Assembly: GCA_023460395.1 (NCBI GenBank)
Contig: JAEWQB010000014.1
Span: 171,823 to 235,822, forward strand
Length of the DNA stretch: 64,000 nt
Direction: 5' to 3'
Source: Pseudomonadota bacterium
GTDB lineage: Bacteria > Desulfobacterota > Desulfovibrionia > Desulfovibrionales > Desulfovibrionaceae
The translations under genes were made by a program, and so were the position numbers. How positions within the stretch are numbered: position 1 is the first letter of the stretch; every line of letters starts with the position of its first letter. Positions 25,670-34,721 of this stretch are shown in pieces. A model generated the notes under the pieces. The model worked only from the letters and a program-made list of their open reading frames with translations, searched no databases and was not told where the DNA came from.

Positions 25670-26299
25670 ATGGAGAGTCTCGTGTCATGTGAACGCCTGC
25701 TGAACGAGCAGACGCCGGAGAGAGAAAAGGGCGTGGCCCATGTCCGACCGGGGCAGCTCTGGTATTTTACCTACGGTGGGGGCTTAAATGCCCGCCATCT
25801 GTTGCCAAGCGGTATTACGCCCAACGTGGTGCGCGTGGTTGCGCTCTATGGCTATCGCATGGGGTTTTATGGACGCATGCCCATGTGGGATAGCGGAATG
25901 GAAACGCTTGTGGCGGAGCACGGTCAGATAGTGTGGGGGGTGCTGCACGAGGTGTCGTTGGCGGATTCGGACCGGTTTGACGCTGTGCACGACGTTCGGT
26001 TTGACGGCACGGGCAGCTATTTTCACTACCCGGTGACGGTGAGGGATGCGGACGGAAATGCCTACGCCGCGCTGGCGTGTAAGAAAACTGAGCTTGGCGA
26101 GTTGGCGGTGCCCAGCCGGGAATATCTGGACTTTTTGCTTGCCGGAGGCCGGGAACATGGTTTGCCCGGCGACTATCTTGCGCGGCTGAGTGAGTTGCCG
26201 TGCCGGGATTCTGCTTACCCCGTTCCCCGTACAGCCTTGCGCACCAGTCCGTTCGCGCGGGATCCCTTTGCGAGTGACTGCTCTGGTTGCGATGGTTAG
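25670..26299 (+). CDS. Gamma-glutamylcyclotransferase-fold protein without the expected catalytic Glu
   Basis: A 209-residue protein. AAGGAGG lies 7 bp before the ATG. WYFTYGGGLN (about residue 30) corresponds to the glycine-rich YGSN substrate loop of the GGCT/AIG2 fold, and VWGVLHEVSLADSDRFDAVHD to the helix that normally carries the catalytic Glu in an E-G pair; here that position appears to be His-Asp. The SYFHYPVTV strand follows as usual. It may have altered chemistry or act as a binding protein. A strong terminator follows. The alignment is by eye. Confidence 0.7.
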   Translation: MESLVSCERLLNEQTPEREKGVAHVRPGQLWYFTYGGGLNARHLLPSGITPNVVRVVALYGYRMGFYGRMPMWDSGMETLVAEHGQIVWGVLHEVSLADSDRFDAVHDVRFDGTGSYFHYPVTVRDADGNAYAALACKKTELGELAVPSREYLDFLLAGGREHGLPGDYLARLSELPCRDSAYPVPRTALRTSPFARDPFASDCSGCDG

Positions 26300-26346
26300 C
26301 CGTCTGTAAGCTATTGACAGTGCTTTGTTGCGAAAATGGTGAAAGG

Positions 26347-26377
26347 GCCCGGAATCCTGAGGATTCCGGGCTTTTTT
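26347..26377 (+). terminator. Strong intrinsic terminator after the GGCT-fold gene
   Basis: GCCCGGAATCC and GGATTCCGGGC form a perfect 11-bp stem with a TGA loop, followed by TTTTTT. The preceding A-run is short on the minus side, so termination is mainly rightward; it also lies just past the convergent radical SAM stop. Confidence 0.92.
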
Positions 26378-26391
26378 ATGTGCGGGTGGGC

Positions 26392-27759
26392 TCACGCTTC
26401 GGGAAGAGAGTCCGGCACAGGAGGTGTCTCACCCGGTGTACCCGGTGCGGTCGCCGTGGCGGACGTGGCAGGGGCGCCCGGTATGGCATCGGCAGGAACA
26501 AAAGGATTGAAATAACCGAACTGCAACCACGGACATTCTTTGCGCAGCCGCTTGCGAAACGCGGTAAAGCCCGTGCAGGGACCAAAGGAAATGCCGTGGA
26601 ACAGCTCCAAATACATTTCCGGGTCAATATTCAGATTGCGCAATTGCATGAAATCAAGCCGGGTTTCCTGAGCAAGGGCGATAAGCGCCTCCACTTCCGG
26701 TTCGGAATCGGTGATGCCGGGGAAGAAGAGCAGGTTTATGGAAACCCATTTCCCCCGTGCTTTGGCTTCTAAAATGGACTGGCGCACCTGCGCAAAAGTA
26801 TAGCCACGGGGGCGGTAATACCGATTGTACACCTCTTCACGGGCCGAGTTCATACTCACGCGGATGGAAGACAGACCGGCATCGCATAATCGTGCCACAG
26901 CATCTGGCATGGATGCGTTGGTATTCATATTCACCGTGCCGGTGCCGCCCTTGCTGCGGAAAAGGCGAATAGCCGCTTCCAGTAGCGGTGCTTCGGTTAG
27001 CGGTTCGCCTTCGCAACCCTGCCCGAAAGAATATATGGGGCGGGTGCGTTCTTTGGCGTTATGGTGCAGCATGACCTCGGCTATTTCGTCCGCCGTGGGG
27101 GTGAAGGTGAGGCGGTTTTGCGGGGTCGTGCAGATGGGAGAATCCTCTTCCTGCTGCGAAATACAGCCAACGCAGCGGGCATTGCAGGCGCGGGAAGTGG
27201 GCAGGGGAGCTTCATAGCGGCCCAATGCCAGATTTCGCGCGGCGGGGCAGGAGTAAGTGAGAACACAGTTCGCCATGATATGCTGCATGAGCCTGTTCGA
27301 CGGGTATCGCTTAATAAGCGCATGCGCGTTGCGTTCTATACGGTCGCAAGGGATGTTGGTAAATACCTGCCGGGTATCCTGATCCACCCGCTTGGCGCAC
27401 ACATAAAAGCGCCCGTTGGCAAAGCCCACCGCACCATATGCGAACAGGGGCAGCACCGGCGCTTCTGGCTGGGTCACGTAGGCGGGGTGGGCCGTCAGCG
27501 TATGCGCGGGCGCGGCAAAGGCGGCCACTGCGAACTCTTCCATAACTTCGGCTTCCCCGGTTTCGGGGTCCAGACCCACTGCGCGGCGTCCGGGCAGCAT
27601 AAATAAATCACTGCCTTCCGGCAGGGGCATAAGCTCGTCGGGCCGGGGAAGTGCCATTTCTGTTCCGTGGCGACACACCATGAGCAGGTCGGGGTGGTCG
27701 AAAATATTGCCATCGGCGTCGGCAACGAGCATGTTAGGACGAATGCTAGATGAGGCCAT
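26392..27759 (-). CDS. Radical SAM protein
   Basis: A 455-residue protein. The [4Fe-4S]/SAM motif CxxxCxxC is in SRACNARCVGC (about residue 190), followed by CISQQ and, further on, IYSFGQGCEGEPLTE, VNMNTNASMPDAVARLCDAG, IRVSMNSAREEVYNRYYRP and LLFFPGITDSEPE, which give the standard partial TIM barrel. The first 185 residues are a separate domain that includes CDRIERNAHA and a CVLTYSCPAARN stretch with extra cysteines, so a second metal site is possible. The C-terminus is a Pro/Ala tail. The substrate is unknown; no precursor peptide gene is seen next to it. Confidence 0.85.
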   Translation of the reverse strand: MASSSIRPNMLVADADGNIFDHPDLLMVCRHGTEMALPRPDELMPLPEGSDLFMLPGRRAVGLDPETGEAEVMEEFAVAAFAAPAHTLTAHPAYVTQPEAPVLPLFAYGAVGFANGRFYVCAKRVDQDTRQVFTNIPCDRIERNAHALIKRYPSNRLMQHIMANCVLTYSCPAARNLALGRYEAPLPTSRACNARCVGCISQQEEDSPICTTPQNRLTFTPTADEIAEVMLHHNAKERTRPIYSFGQGCEGEPLTEAPLLEAAIRLFRSKGGTGTVNMNTNASMPDAVARLCDAGLSSIRVSMNSAREEVYNRYYRPRGYTFAQVRQSILEAKARGKWVSINLLFFPGITDSEPEVEALIALAQETRLDFMQLRNLNIDPEMYLELFHGISFGPCTGFTAFRKRLRKECPWLQFGYFNPFVPADAIPGAPATSATATAPGTPGETPPVPDSLPEA

Positions 27760-27886
27760 GAGGTTCCTGCGAGCAGTCTATATTGTTAATCAAGCGGCTT
27801 TTGTGCTAGTTCTGGTAGGTGTTGGGTGCGGATTGGCCGCGCTCGGCATGGTACGACAATGACCGGGCAAACGAAAGAGTGAATCT

Positions 27887-30109
27887 ATGGTCATCTTTGG
27901 TCAGGAATATATGCCTTTTATGTTGTTTATTTTGCTGTGTTTCTCTGGGCTTATGCTCATGTTTTTCTTTTTGCTGCGCGGCATGGACGTGCTGCTGAGA
28001 GAGCTTCGTCAGGAACGCAACGAATTGGTGCACACCCTGCGCGGCATGGAACGCAGGCTCGCGTTGCTGGGAGCCGCCGTGGAAGCGTCGGGTCAGAGCA
28101 CGGGGCAAACAGGGCGGGAAAGCGCTCCTCATATGCATTATTCCCGCGAAGGGGAACTGATAACGGCGGAACTGCCGGGGGAGCTGACAGGGACTGATCG
28201 ACCGCGTTCCTTGGCGGCGCACGTATCGGTCCCGAATTCTCTGACCACTGAGCCTGAAGAGGCCGACCCGGTGTTTAGCCTGCATGACGGTCCGTCCGTG
28301 CTCACTGCTGTGCCCGACGCCGCAAGTGTGCCTGACACTACAGATGTGCCTGATGTCGTAGACTCCCTTTTAGGCACCGCGCCCGATGCCGCGTTTGGCA
28401 CGGCATTTAGCGGAATGGAGGGGGAAGAGCCCTTCACCGCTGAACCTGATGCTGCGCCGGATTCCGTCGCGGCTGCCGTGGATGACTTGGAACTGGTCGT
28501 CCACAGTTCCGAAACGGAAGATCTGGATGCCTATTCAGAAGCTGCGGAATTGGCTGATTTTGCGGAACAAATTTTGACGGACCCGTACCTTGATGCCGCC
28601 GCTACGGAAGCTGGATGTCCAGACCCGGAAGAAGAGTCGGCAGACAGGTGGTCGGACGATGCATGGTCGGAAGATTCCCGCACTGCGCGAACGGAGCCGG
28701 ACGCTTCTTCGTTCACTCCGGTTTCCTCCACACCGGAGCGCGAGAGCGATGCTTGGGGCGGCAGCCCTATCGCTGACGTTGCGGCTGATGTTGCTCTTGA
28801 CGCTACGAATGGCGTTGCGGCTGACGTTGCTCTTGACGCTACGAATGGCGTTGCGACTGACGTTGTGACTGTCGCTGACGTTCCAGACGCACCGCATAAT
28901 ATCGGTGACGCGCATGAGATTGCAGAGGAAGCTGCCGAGCCAGAGCAACATTTGGAGGCACCTACTGCCAGTGAGCTTTTCGCCAAAGCGGCGATTCTCT
29001 CGCCTGCGGCTGGTCCCGCGCGGCCGCAAGTCGCCACGTCCCCTGAAGGTGGGGAGGAGTTCGAGTTTGATTCCGCGCTGGGCATTGTTTCGTACGGTGG
29101 TCACGCAGTGACCCCGCCTCGTGCCGCCTCGCCCGGAGTTGTTCCGACACCTTCGCCAACTCCCGCGTCACATATCTCGTCTGGCGTCTCGTCTGGTATT
29201 TCGTTTGGCATGCCTGAGATGCGGCCTAGTGAGCCTAGCATTGGGTCTGCCAGTGAGCTTCGCACCGGATATGACTCGTTGCCCGGCGCGTTGTCTCCCC
29301 AGCCCAACTCTCAGCCCGCCCCTCAGCCCAGTTCGCTGTCAGGCACCTCACCAGACGAAGAACAGGGCGCGGTGCAAGATATCTTCACTTTCGAGGACTC
29401 CGCAGATGGCCCGGAAGACAACGCAGAGGCGCTTTGGGGGGTGACGGCGGCTGAATCCGCTCGTCCGTTGGATCAGCGTGACGCGCACATGCCACCTATG
29501 ACGGAAGGAGCCTCTGAAAGCCAGCCGGAGTGGAACGTCCCCCTTTCTTCGCAAGAAGAGACGTCCTCTGCGCCTTCTTTGCTGGATCTTTTCGTTCCCG
29601 ATGAAGATATGGTGGACGGCGGGAAACGTGTTGGAGAAGACGGGGAAGATACGGAAGAGGTCATTCTCCTCACTGCCGGTGATATTGTGGAGGCCGCTCC
29701 GGCGTTTATGGCAAGTGAGGGGCAAGCCGGGGCCTTTGACTCATTCCGCCGGAATGTCGCGCCGGAACCGACGGACCGTGCCAGAGTCCGCGCGGCAGCG
29801 GGTGAGGATGTGGGGAAAAATTCGGCATTAGCGAAAGCATTAGCCGCAGCGGGCATAGACGAAGAAGACGTCGCGGATGGTGAACGCTATCTGGCGGATG
29901 CCTCTTCCGTTAATGCGGAATACGAGCCGGACATTCGCAAGCGTGCGTCCAAGGGAACTCCGAAGGGCGACACGCGAAATGGCAGGAATAGCCGGGAAGC
30001 TAAGACCGCCCAGCCAGTTCGGACCACGCAGACCGCCCAGCCAAATCAGCCAGTTCCAACTGACGAAGTAGAAGAGCATAACATTACTGAATTTATCGTA
30101 CCCGAATAA
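27887..30109 (+). CDS. Large acidic membrane-anchored low-complexity protein
   Basis: A 740-residue protein. One N-terminal membrane helix (about residues 10-32, PFMLFILLCFSGLMLMFFFLL) is followed by a short basic coiled coil (LLRELRQERNELVHTL...RRLALL). About 600 residues of acidic, Ala/Asp/Glu/Pro/Ser-rich, low-complexity sequence come next, including a 12-residue tandem repeat ADVALDATNGVA. The last 90 residues are more ordered (LAKALAAAGIDEEDVADGERYL) and end in a Lys/Gln-rich segment. By the positive-inside rule the large domain faces the cytoplasm. The following gene has the same plan (helix plus coiled coil), suggesting partners. I do not recognise the family. Confidence 0.75.
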   Translation: MVIFGQEYMPFMLFILLCFSGLMLMFFFLLRGMDVLLRELRQERNELVHTLRGMERRLALLGAAVEASGQSTGQTGRESAPHMHYSREGELITAELPGELTGTDRPRSLAAHVSVPNSLTTEPEEADPVFSLHDGPSVLTAVPDAASVPDTTDVPDVVDSLLGTAPDAAFGTAFSGMEGEEPFTAEPDAAPDSVAAAVDDLELVVHSSETEDLDAYSEAAELADFAEQILTDPYLDAAATEAGCPDPEEESADRWSDDAWSEDSRTARTEPDASSFTPVSSTPERESDAWGGSPIADVAADVALDATNGVAADVALDATNGVATDVVTVADVPDAPHNIGDAHEIAEEAAEPEQHLEAPTASELFAKAAILSPAAGPARPQVATSPEGGEEFEFDSALGIVSYGGHAVTPPRAASPGVVPTPSPTPASHISSGVSSGISFGMPEMRPSEPSIGSASELRTGYDSLPGALSPQPNSQPAPQPSSLSGTSPDEEQGAVQDIFTFEDSADGPEDNAEALWGVTAAESARPLDQRDAHMPPMTEGASESQPEWNVPLSSQEETSSAPSLLDLFVPDEDMVDGGKRVGEDGEDTEEVILLTAGDIVEAAPAFMASEGQAGAFDSFRRNVAPEPTDRARVRAAAGEDVGKNSALAKALAAAGIDEEDVADGERYLADASSVNAEYEPDIRKRASKGTPKGDTRNGRNSREAKTAQPVRTTQTAQPNQPVPTDEVEEHNITEFIVPE
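28781..28852 (+). repeat. 36-bp in-frame tandem repeat (two units)
   Basis: Units 28781-28816 and 28817-28852 differ at one position (GATG/GACG) and encode the same 12 residues; a third, diverged partial unit follows. Recent slippage-type expansion inside the acidic protein. Confidence 0.85.
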
Positions 30110-30208
30110 CAAGGGGGAGGAGTCGAGAACTGTCGTGTGCGCCGTTCCGTGCAAGGGCGTGGGCATATGGTTTTTCCCGGCAGGGTGTTGTTCGGGGGGG
30201 AGGAGAAC

Positions 30209-30817
30209 GTGGAATACGTCATTGTTGGGGGCGCATGTGTGGCGTCCTGCTTCTTGCTGTTTGTTTTCCGGCGTTCAGCGGGCTATCGGGCCGTGCTGGC
30301 AAAGTTGGAAAATGAAAATGCGTTGCTTGCACAGCGGGTTGGCGTTTTGGATGAAGAGTGCCAGCATATTCAGCAGCGTGTCGGGGTATTGCGCGGCGAA
30401 GTAGAAGTCTATGAGCAGGCTGAGAATGCCCGCGAGATGTTGTATAACGACATCACGCGGAAGCAGAAAAAGGCCAAGGCGGAACCTTTCCCGGATTTTT
30501 TGGTGCGCACCGGAGTCATCAAAGCGGAACAGCTTGCTAAGGTCCGTGCGTATAAGGAAAAGAGCGGCTGCCGTAATGCGGAGGAAGAAGTGCTGGTTAT
30601 GCTGGACTATATCAGCGTAGCGGGCATGACCGAAGCAAAGAGGCGGTATGAAGATGCGTGCAATGGGGAAGAGTCCAGCGTCATAAACCCAGAACTTGCC
30701 GTTCGGGGGACCGGTTTAGCCGCTGATGGCGAAGAGGGGGGAGAGTCCCTTCTTTTGGGTGCCTCGGCATTTTCTTCGCCAGATGCGGGAGAAGATCTCC
30801 CCACGGAAAAGAATTAG
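30209..30817 (+). CDS. Membrane-anchored coiled-coil protein
   Basis: About 202 residues from the GTG at 30209, which has GGAGG 5 bp upstream and lies directly before the membrane helix (YVIVGGACVASCFLLFVF). A coiled coil (about residues 25-85, LAKLENENALLAQRVGVL, QQRVGVLRGEVEVYEQ) leads to a basic linker and a compact domain, FLVRTGVIKAEQLAKVRAY, that resembles the short helical N-terminal domain of type II secretion ATPases. It follows the 740-residue acidic protein by 99 bp and overlaps tail to tail with the glycosyltransferase gene. Function unknown. Confidence 0.7.
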   Translation: MEYVIVGGACVASCFLLFVFRRSAGYRAVLAKLENENALLAQRVGVLDEECQHIQQRVGVLRGEVEVYEQAENAREMLYNDITRKQKKAKAEPFPDFLVRTGVIKAEQLAKVRAYKEKSGCRNAEEEVLVMLDYISVAGMTEAKRRYEDACNGEESSVINPELAVRGTGLAADGEEGGESLLLGASAFSSPDAGEDLPTEKN

Positions 30818-31920
30818 CTTTTGCACGCGTTCAAATATGCCTTCTGTAGTAGTGGCACGTCTACGTTTTCAGCCAGAAGCAAATAGATAAGGCGCAGTGC
30901 GCCGGTTCGGATTGCCGCTGCGTTCCCCCTGCGTGTGGCGATCCGGTGAGACACGTTCGGCAAGGCGCGAAGGTGATCTGTGAGCTGGTGCGCCCGGTGA
31001 TGCGCTCTGTGGGCGGAATCGACCGTGGCAAGCCCGTGCGCTGCCATGCGCTGCCGTGCGGGTTCGTCGCACAGGGCATGTCGGATAGTGTCCGCCAGAG
31101 CCTGAATCTGGCAGTTCCACGACATTTCTTCTTTTCCGCTAACCATGCTCTCTTGTGGTATTCTTGCGCCCTCGTGCGGCCTTTGCGCAGATTCAGTCGG
31201 TCGGGGTGACTCAATTTCCGATGGCGTGCGTGGCACGGGATATTCCAGCAGATCTTCGCCGGGAGCGAACAGCAGGTGTTGCCCATGTTCCACCGAGGGG
31301 GTGATAAGGCATGCTCCGCATCCCAGCGCTTCAAAAACCCGGAAGTTCAGATCGCCAAATTCACAAAAATTCAGCACCAGTTTCGCCTGTGCGTACAGTT
31401 CCCGATAGTTGCCCCGCGTAATGTGCACGCCGGGGATTTCTTTCTGAAGGGCCGACAGAAACCGGGCGCGTAACGGAGTGGTGACGGGGTTCACCGACCC
31501 CACGAAAAGCGCGTCCCACTTGGGATTGGCGGGCAGGGGCCGGTCTTCCTCTTTCGCGAATGGCGGAAACCACCAGATATTCTCTGCCGTAAGAAACTTT
31601 CCGACCATGCGGGGTATATGATCCCTGAGGCTCATGAGGCAGATATCAAAGCCCTGCGCGTAGAGAGGGTACCAGCTATGGATGTGCGAATCCACGCAAT
31701 AGAATACGGTGAGACAAGGAAAGGTTTCCATGCCCAAGACAAAAGGCGGGCGGCTTTTGTCCGCCACCACAACCACGTCCGGCTCCCCTCCCGCCAGTGA
31801 GACTATGTCTTTCCATCCGAAAATGGCGGTGTGTTCAAAATTATGGATGCGTACATCCCACCCGTATTCCTGTAAGGAAGGGGCGAAAAAGGGAGAACCT
31901 ATCCAGAACAATTTGCGCAT
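30814..31920 (-). CDS. CgeB-like glycosyltransferase
   Basis: A 368-residue protein of the family once called spore maturation protein CgeB. It has LFWIGSPFFAPSLQEYGWDV at the N-terminus, a TVFYCVDSHIHSWY block, WDALFVGSVNP opening the second Rossmann domain, and LNFCEFGDLNFRVFEALGCGACLITP, the nucleotide-sugar-binding E-x7-E region typical of GT4-like enzymes. An unusual acidic/Arg insertion (about residues 245-275) follows. Start at ATG 31920, just before the first strand; the upstream frame adds 12 residues. Sugar and acceptor are unknown. The stop overlaps the stop of the convergent coiled-coil gene. Confidence 0.8.
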   Translation of the reverse strand: MRKLFWIGSPFFAPSLQEYGWDVRIHNFEHTAIFGWKDIVSLAGGEPDVVVVADKSRPPFVLGMETFPCLTVFYCVDSHIHSWYPLYAQGFDICLMSLRDHIPRMVGKFLTAENIWWFPPFAKEEDRPLPANPKWDALFVGSVNPVTTPLRARFLSALQKEIPGVHITRGNYRELYAQAKLVLNFCEFGDLNFRVFEALGCGACLITPSVEHGQHLLFAPGEDLLEYPVPRTPSEIESPRPTESAQRPHEGARIPQESMVSGKEEMSWNCQIQALADTIRHALCDEPARQRMAAHGLATVDSAHRAHHRAHQLTDHLRALPNVSHRIATRRGNAAAIRTGALRLIYLLLAENVDVPLLQKAYLNACKS

Positions 31921-32174
31921 GGTTGTGGGCAACTCCAAGGTAACGCGCCTGTGCACGATAAGGAACCGGCGGGCCGGTTTCCCGCATTCCGCATAGAGCG
32001 GGCCATGGCGAGTATGGCAAACGCGGTGCGTTTGTTCAATATCTGTTCAGTCGGGAATCCTTATGCAGTCTGAAAAGGATATGCTTGCTAACCAGAGGAA
32101 CTTGGTGTCTACTTTCTGCGTTGTTGTTCCACTGGCGTCCCCCGCGATATGTTCCGAAAGGAAAAGGGGACCAT

Positions 32175-33464
32175 ATGTCCATTTTTACCCTGAACACCGC
32201 CCTTGCCGAGATGCTGAATGCGCATATCGACACGTTGGCGGGCAAAGAACGCCTTGCGCCGGAAGCTATCCGGCAGGCTATCGCAACTGGCACCATGGTG
32301 CTGCTTGCCAACCCTAACCACCCCCGTGTGGCACCTGTGCTTGTGGGGCAACCCGCCAGCGTGAAGGTAAACGCCAATATTGGCACGTCACCGTTGAAAA
32401 ACGATCCGCACTGCGAAATGGCCAAACTGCAAATGGCCATGGACGCGGGGACGGATACGGTGATGGACCTTTCCATTGGCGGAGATCTGAACGTTATTCG
32501 GCAGGGTATGCTCGCCGCTTGCCCGTTGCCGCTTGGTACCGTGCCTATGTACGCAGTTGCCCAGCGCTATATTGACGCGGATCGCGACCCTGCGGAAATC
32601 AATCCCGACGAAATATTCGAGGAAATTGAAAACCAGGCCCGGCAAGGTGTGGACTATATGACCGTGCACTGCGGCCTGACACGCCGTGGCGCAGAGTTTG
32701 CCACGTCTGGTGATCGTGTTATGGGCATCGTTTCGCGCGGAGGTTCCATTCTCGCTCGCTGGATGTTGAAAAACAATAAAGAAAATCCTCTGCTTACCGG
32801 GTATGATCGCATTCTGGACATAGCCCGGCGGTATAATGTGACGCTGTCACTGGGTGATGGTCTGCGTCCGGGAGCGGGAGCCGATGCCGGTGACGCCGCG
32901 CAATGGGAAGAGGTTATGGTGCTTGGGCAGCTTGCCAAGCGCGGCCTGACCGCTGGCGTGCAGTGCATGATTGAAGGCCCCGGTCATGTGCCGCTTGATG
33001 AAGTGGATGCCCAGATTAGAAGCATCAAGAAGCTGACCTTCGGCGCTCCGCTGTATGTGCTGGGTCCGCTGACTATTGATTGCAGCCCCGGCTATGACCA
33101 CATTTCCGGGGCCATAGGCGGTGCGCTAGCGGTGCGCGCGGGGGTAGACTTCCTGTGCTATCTGACTCCGGCGGAGCATCTGACGCTTCCTTCGATAGAC
33201 GATGTAAAAGCGGGCGTTATCGCGTCCCGCATCGCCGCGCAAGCCGGGGAGGTATCGCTTGGGCGTCCTCACGCGGTGGAGCGGGAAATGGCTATGTCCC
33301 GTGCGCGGAAAGCCTTGGACTGGGCGGCTATGCAGGAGCTGGCGCTAGACCCTTCCATGGTGGAGAAGCGTCGTGAGGAGCACAAGGACAAGCGCGAGTG
33401 CGCCATGTGCGGCAAATTTTGCGCATATAAGATGGTAGAGGAAGGGCCGACCTCCTGCCAGTAA
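32175..33464 (+). CDS. thiC: Phosphomethylpyrimidine synthase ThiC (or its paralogue BzaF)
   Basis: A 429-residue short-form radical SAM enzyme that rearranges aminoimidazole ribotide to HMP-P for thiamin. Conserved blocks: VKVNANIGTSP, TVMDLSIGGDL, DYMTVHCGLTRRG, SLGDGLRPGAGADAGD, MIEGPGHVPLDE, YVLGPLTIDCSPGYDHISGAIGG. The C-terminal cluster motif CAMCGKFC (about residue 408) has C-x2-C-x3-C, as in other short anaerobe forms. Start at ATG 32175 behind GGGGA. I see no TPP riboswitch upstream, which is unusual for thiC and leaves open the B12 lower-ligand enzyme BzaF, a close homologue of the same size class. Confidence 0.85.
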   Translation: MSIFTLNTALAEMLNAHIDTLAGKERLAPEAIRQAIATGTMVLLANPNHPRVAPVLVGQPASVKVNANIGTSPLKNDPHCEMAKLQMAMDAGTDTVMDLSIGGDLNVIRQGMLAACPLPLGTVPMYAVAQRYIDADRDPAEINPDEIFEEIENQARQGVDYMTVHCGLTRRGAEFATSGDRVMGIVSRGGSILARWMLKNNKENPLLTGYDRILDIARRYNVTLSLGDGLRPGAGADAGDAAQWEEVMVLGQLAKRGLTAGVQCMIEGPGHVPLDEVDAQIRSIKKLTFGAPLYVLGPLTIDCSPGYDHISGAIGGALAVRAGVDFLCYLTPAEHLTLPSIDDVKAGVIASRIAAQAGEVSLGRPHAVEREMAMSRARKALDWAAMQELALDPSMVEKRREEHKDKRECAMCGKFCAYKMVEEGPTSCQ

Positions 33465-33493
33465 CCAGCCGGTTCGCCGGAGTGTCAGTTAAT

Positions 33494-33523
33494 AACGCCG
33501 GGCGGTTTTTCCGCCCGGCGTTT
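33494..33523 (+). terminator. Terminator between thiC and the convergent dehydrogenase
   Basis: AACGCCGGGCGG and CCGCCCGGCGTT form a perfect stem around a T5 loop, followed by TGTG; an A-rich flank on the left serves the minus strand. Confidence 0.85.
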
Positions 33524-33538
33524 GTGTTATGGTGCTGG

Positions 33539-34531
33539 TTACTTGGAGGGGATGCCCGTGGGGTGGAGCAAACGGGCGTTTACCACGTTTTGCGGTTTTC
33601 CGGCCTGAAAGGCCGCGATATTCCGGGCGGTAATGTCCATGAGCGTGCGGCGGGCGGTGAGTGTTCCCCATGCGAGGTGGGGGGTGATGAGACAATTGGG
33701 CGCGGTAATGAGCGGACTGTCCATGGGGACCGGTTCCACTGCGGTTACGTCGGTACACAGGCCGCCCAGTTTGCCGCTGTGCAGGGCGTCCGCCACGGCC
33801 TGCTCGTCCACCAGAGGGCCGCGAGCGGTGTTGATGAGAATAGCGCCGGGCCGGGTGCGCGACAGAAGATCCGCGTTCACAAAGCCTTTGTTCTCAGGAG
33901 TCAGCGGGCAGTGAAGGCTGATAACGTCTGAGGTGGCGAAAAGTTCTTCCCGGTCGCAGAAGCGAAACCCCGTCCAGCCGGGGTGCTGTTTAGGGCGGGG
34001 CGCATAGGCCTGCACCCGCATACCAAAGGCGGTGGCTATTTCGCCTACCCGGTGGCTGATATTGCCAAATCCCACCAGCCCCATGGTTTTCCCGGTCAGT
34101 TCCTGTTGGGTGCTGTTCCAGTAACACCAGTCAGTGGCGTTGCTCCACTGGCCCCGGAGCACGCTTTGCGAGTGTTCCGTCACTCTGCGGCAAAGCTCCA
34201 AAAGCATGGCGAACACGTGCTGCGCCACAGCGTTTGTGCCGTAACCCGGAACGTTGGAAACAGGGATGCCGCGTTTTGCGGCAGCGGTTACGTCCACCAC
34301 GTCATATCCGGTGGCGAGCACGCCGATAAAGGCGAGATCGGGCAGGGCTGCCAGCGTGGTTTCGTCGAGCCGAGTTTTGTTGGTCAGAAGAACCGCCGCC
34401 CCCTGTGCGCGGGAAAGAATGTCATGTGGCGCAGTGCGCGGGTGTACGGTGAGGGTACCCAACGATTCAATAGCGGTCCAAGGGTTGTCACCGGGGTTCA
34501 GGGTATGACCGTCCAGAACGGTAATCTGCAT
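33539..34531 (-). CDS. D-2-hydroxyacid dehydrogenase (glycerate/hydroxypyruvate type)
   Basis: A 330-residue NAD-dependent D-2-hydroxyacid dehydrogenase. NAD motif GLVGFGNISHRVG (about 150-162), catalytic Arg in INTARGPLVDEQAV (about 234), Glu in DVTAVEPVP (about 262) and His in LITPHLAWGT (about 281). The active-site set R-E-H is complete. The nearest subfamily appears to be glycerate dehydrogenase/hydroxypyruvate reductase. AAGGAG lies 6 bp before the ATG at 34531, so the longer frame to 34627 is rejected. Convergent with thiC, with no functional link apparent. Confidence 0.9.
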   Translation of the reverse strand: MQITVLDGHTLNPGDNPWTAIESLGTLTVHPRTAPHDILSRAQGAAVLLTNKTRLDETTLAALPDLAFIGVLATGYDVVDVTAAAKRGIPVSNVPGYGTNAVAQHVFAMLLELCRRVTEHSQSVLRGQWSNATDWCYWNSTQQELTGKTMGLVGFGNISHRVGEIATAFGMRVQAYAPRPKQHPGWTGFRFCDREELFATSDVISLHCPLTPENKGFVNADLLSRTRPGAILINTARGPLVDEQAVADALHSGKLGGLCTDVTAVEPVPMDSPLITAPNCLITPHLAWGTLTARRTLMDITARNIAAFQAGKPQNVVNARLLHPTGIPSK

Positions 34532-34721
34532 GTCTGTCTCCTTGCGGCTGGGGTACACTGGATGTGGGGAGAATAGCCGCTCTGCGTCTGGCGGTAAAGC
34601 GTGGTCTGGCTGGCGCACGCTTTCCATGAAAGGGTTGGCGTTCGATTCCCATCCGGTATACGATGCTCCGATGGTTATGGGAAAAATATGTTGTCGGAAG
34701 ATGGCTGGAGGAAAGAAATAG

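Noticed and set aside
27758..27862. 34-aa hydrophobic ORF on the plus strand overlapping the radical SAM start
   Set aside because: Membrane-like sequence, but the only ribosome-binding site is too close to the ATG, and it would start inside the divergent start codon of the radical SAM gene.
34636..34665. TTCGATTCCC stretch resembling a tRNA T-loop
   Set aside because: The flanking bases cannot form a T-stem, and no acceptor or anticodon arm is found.
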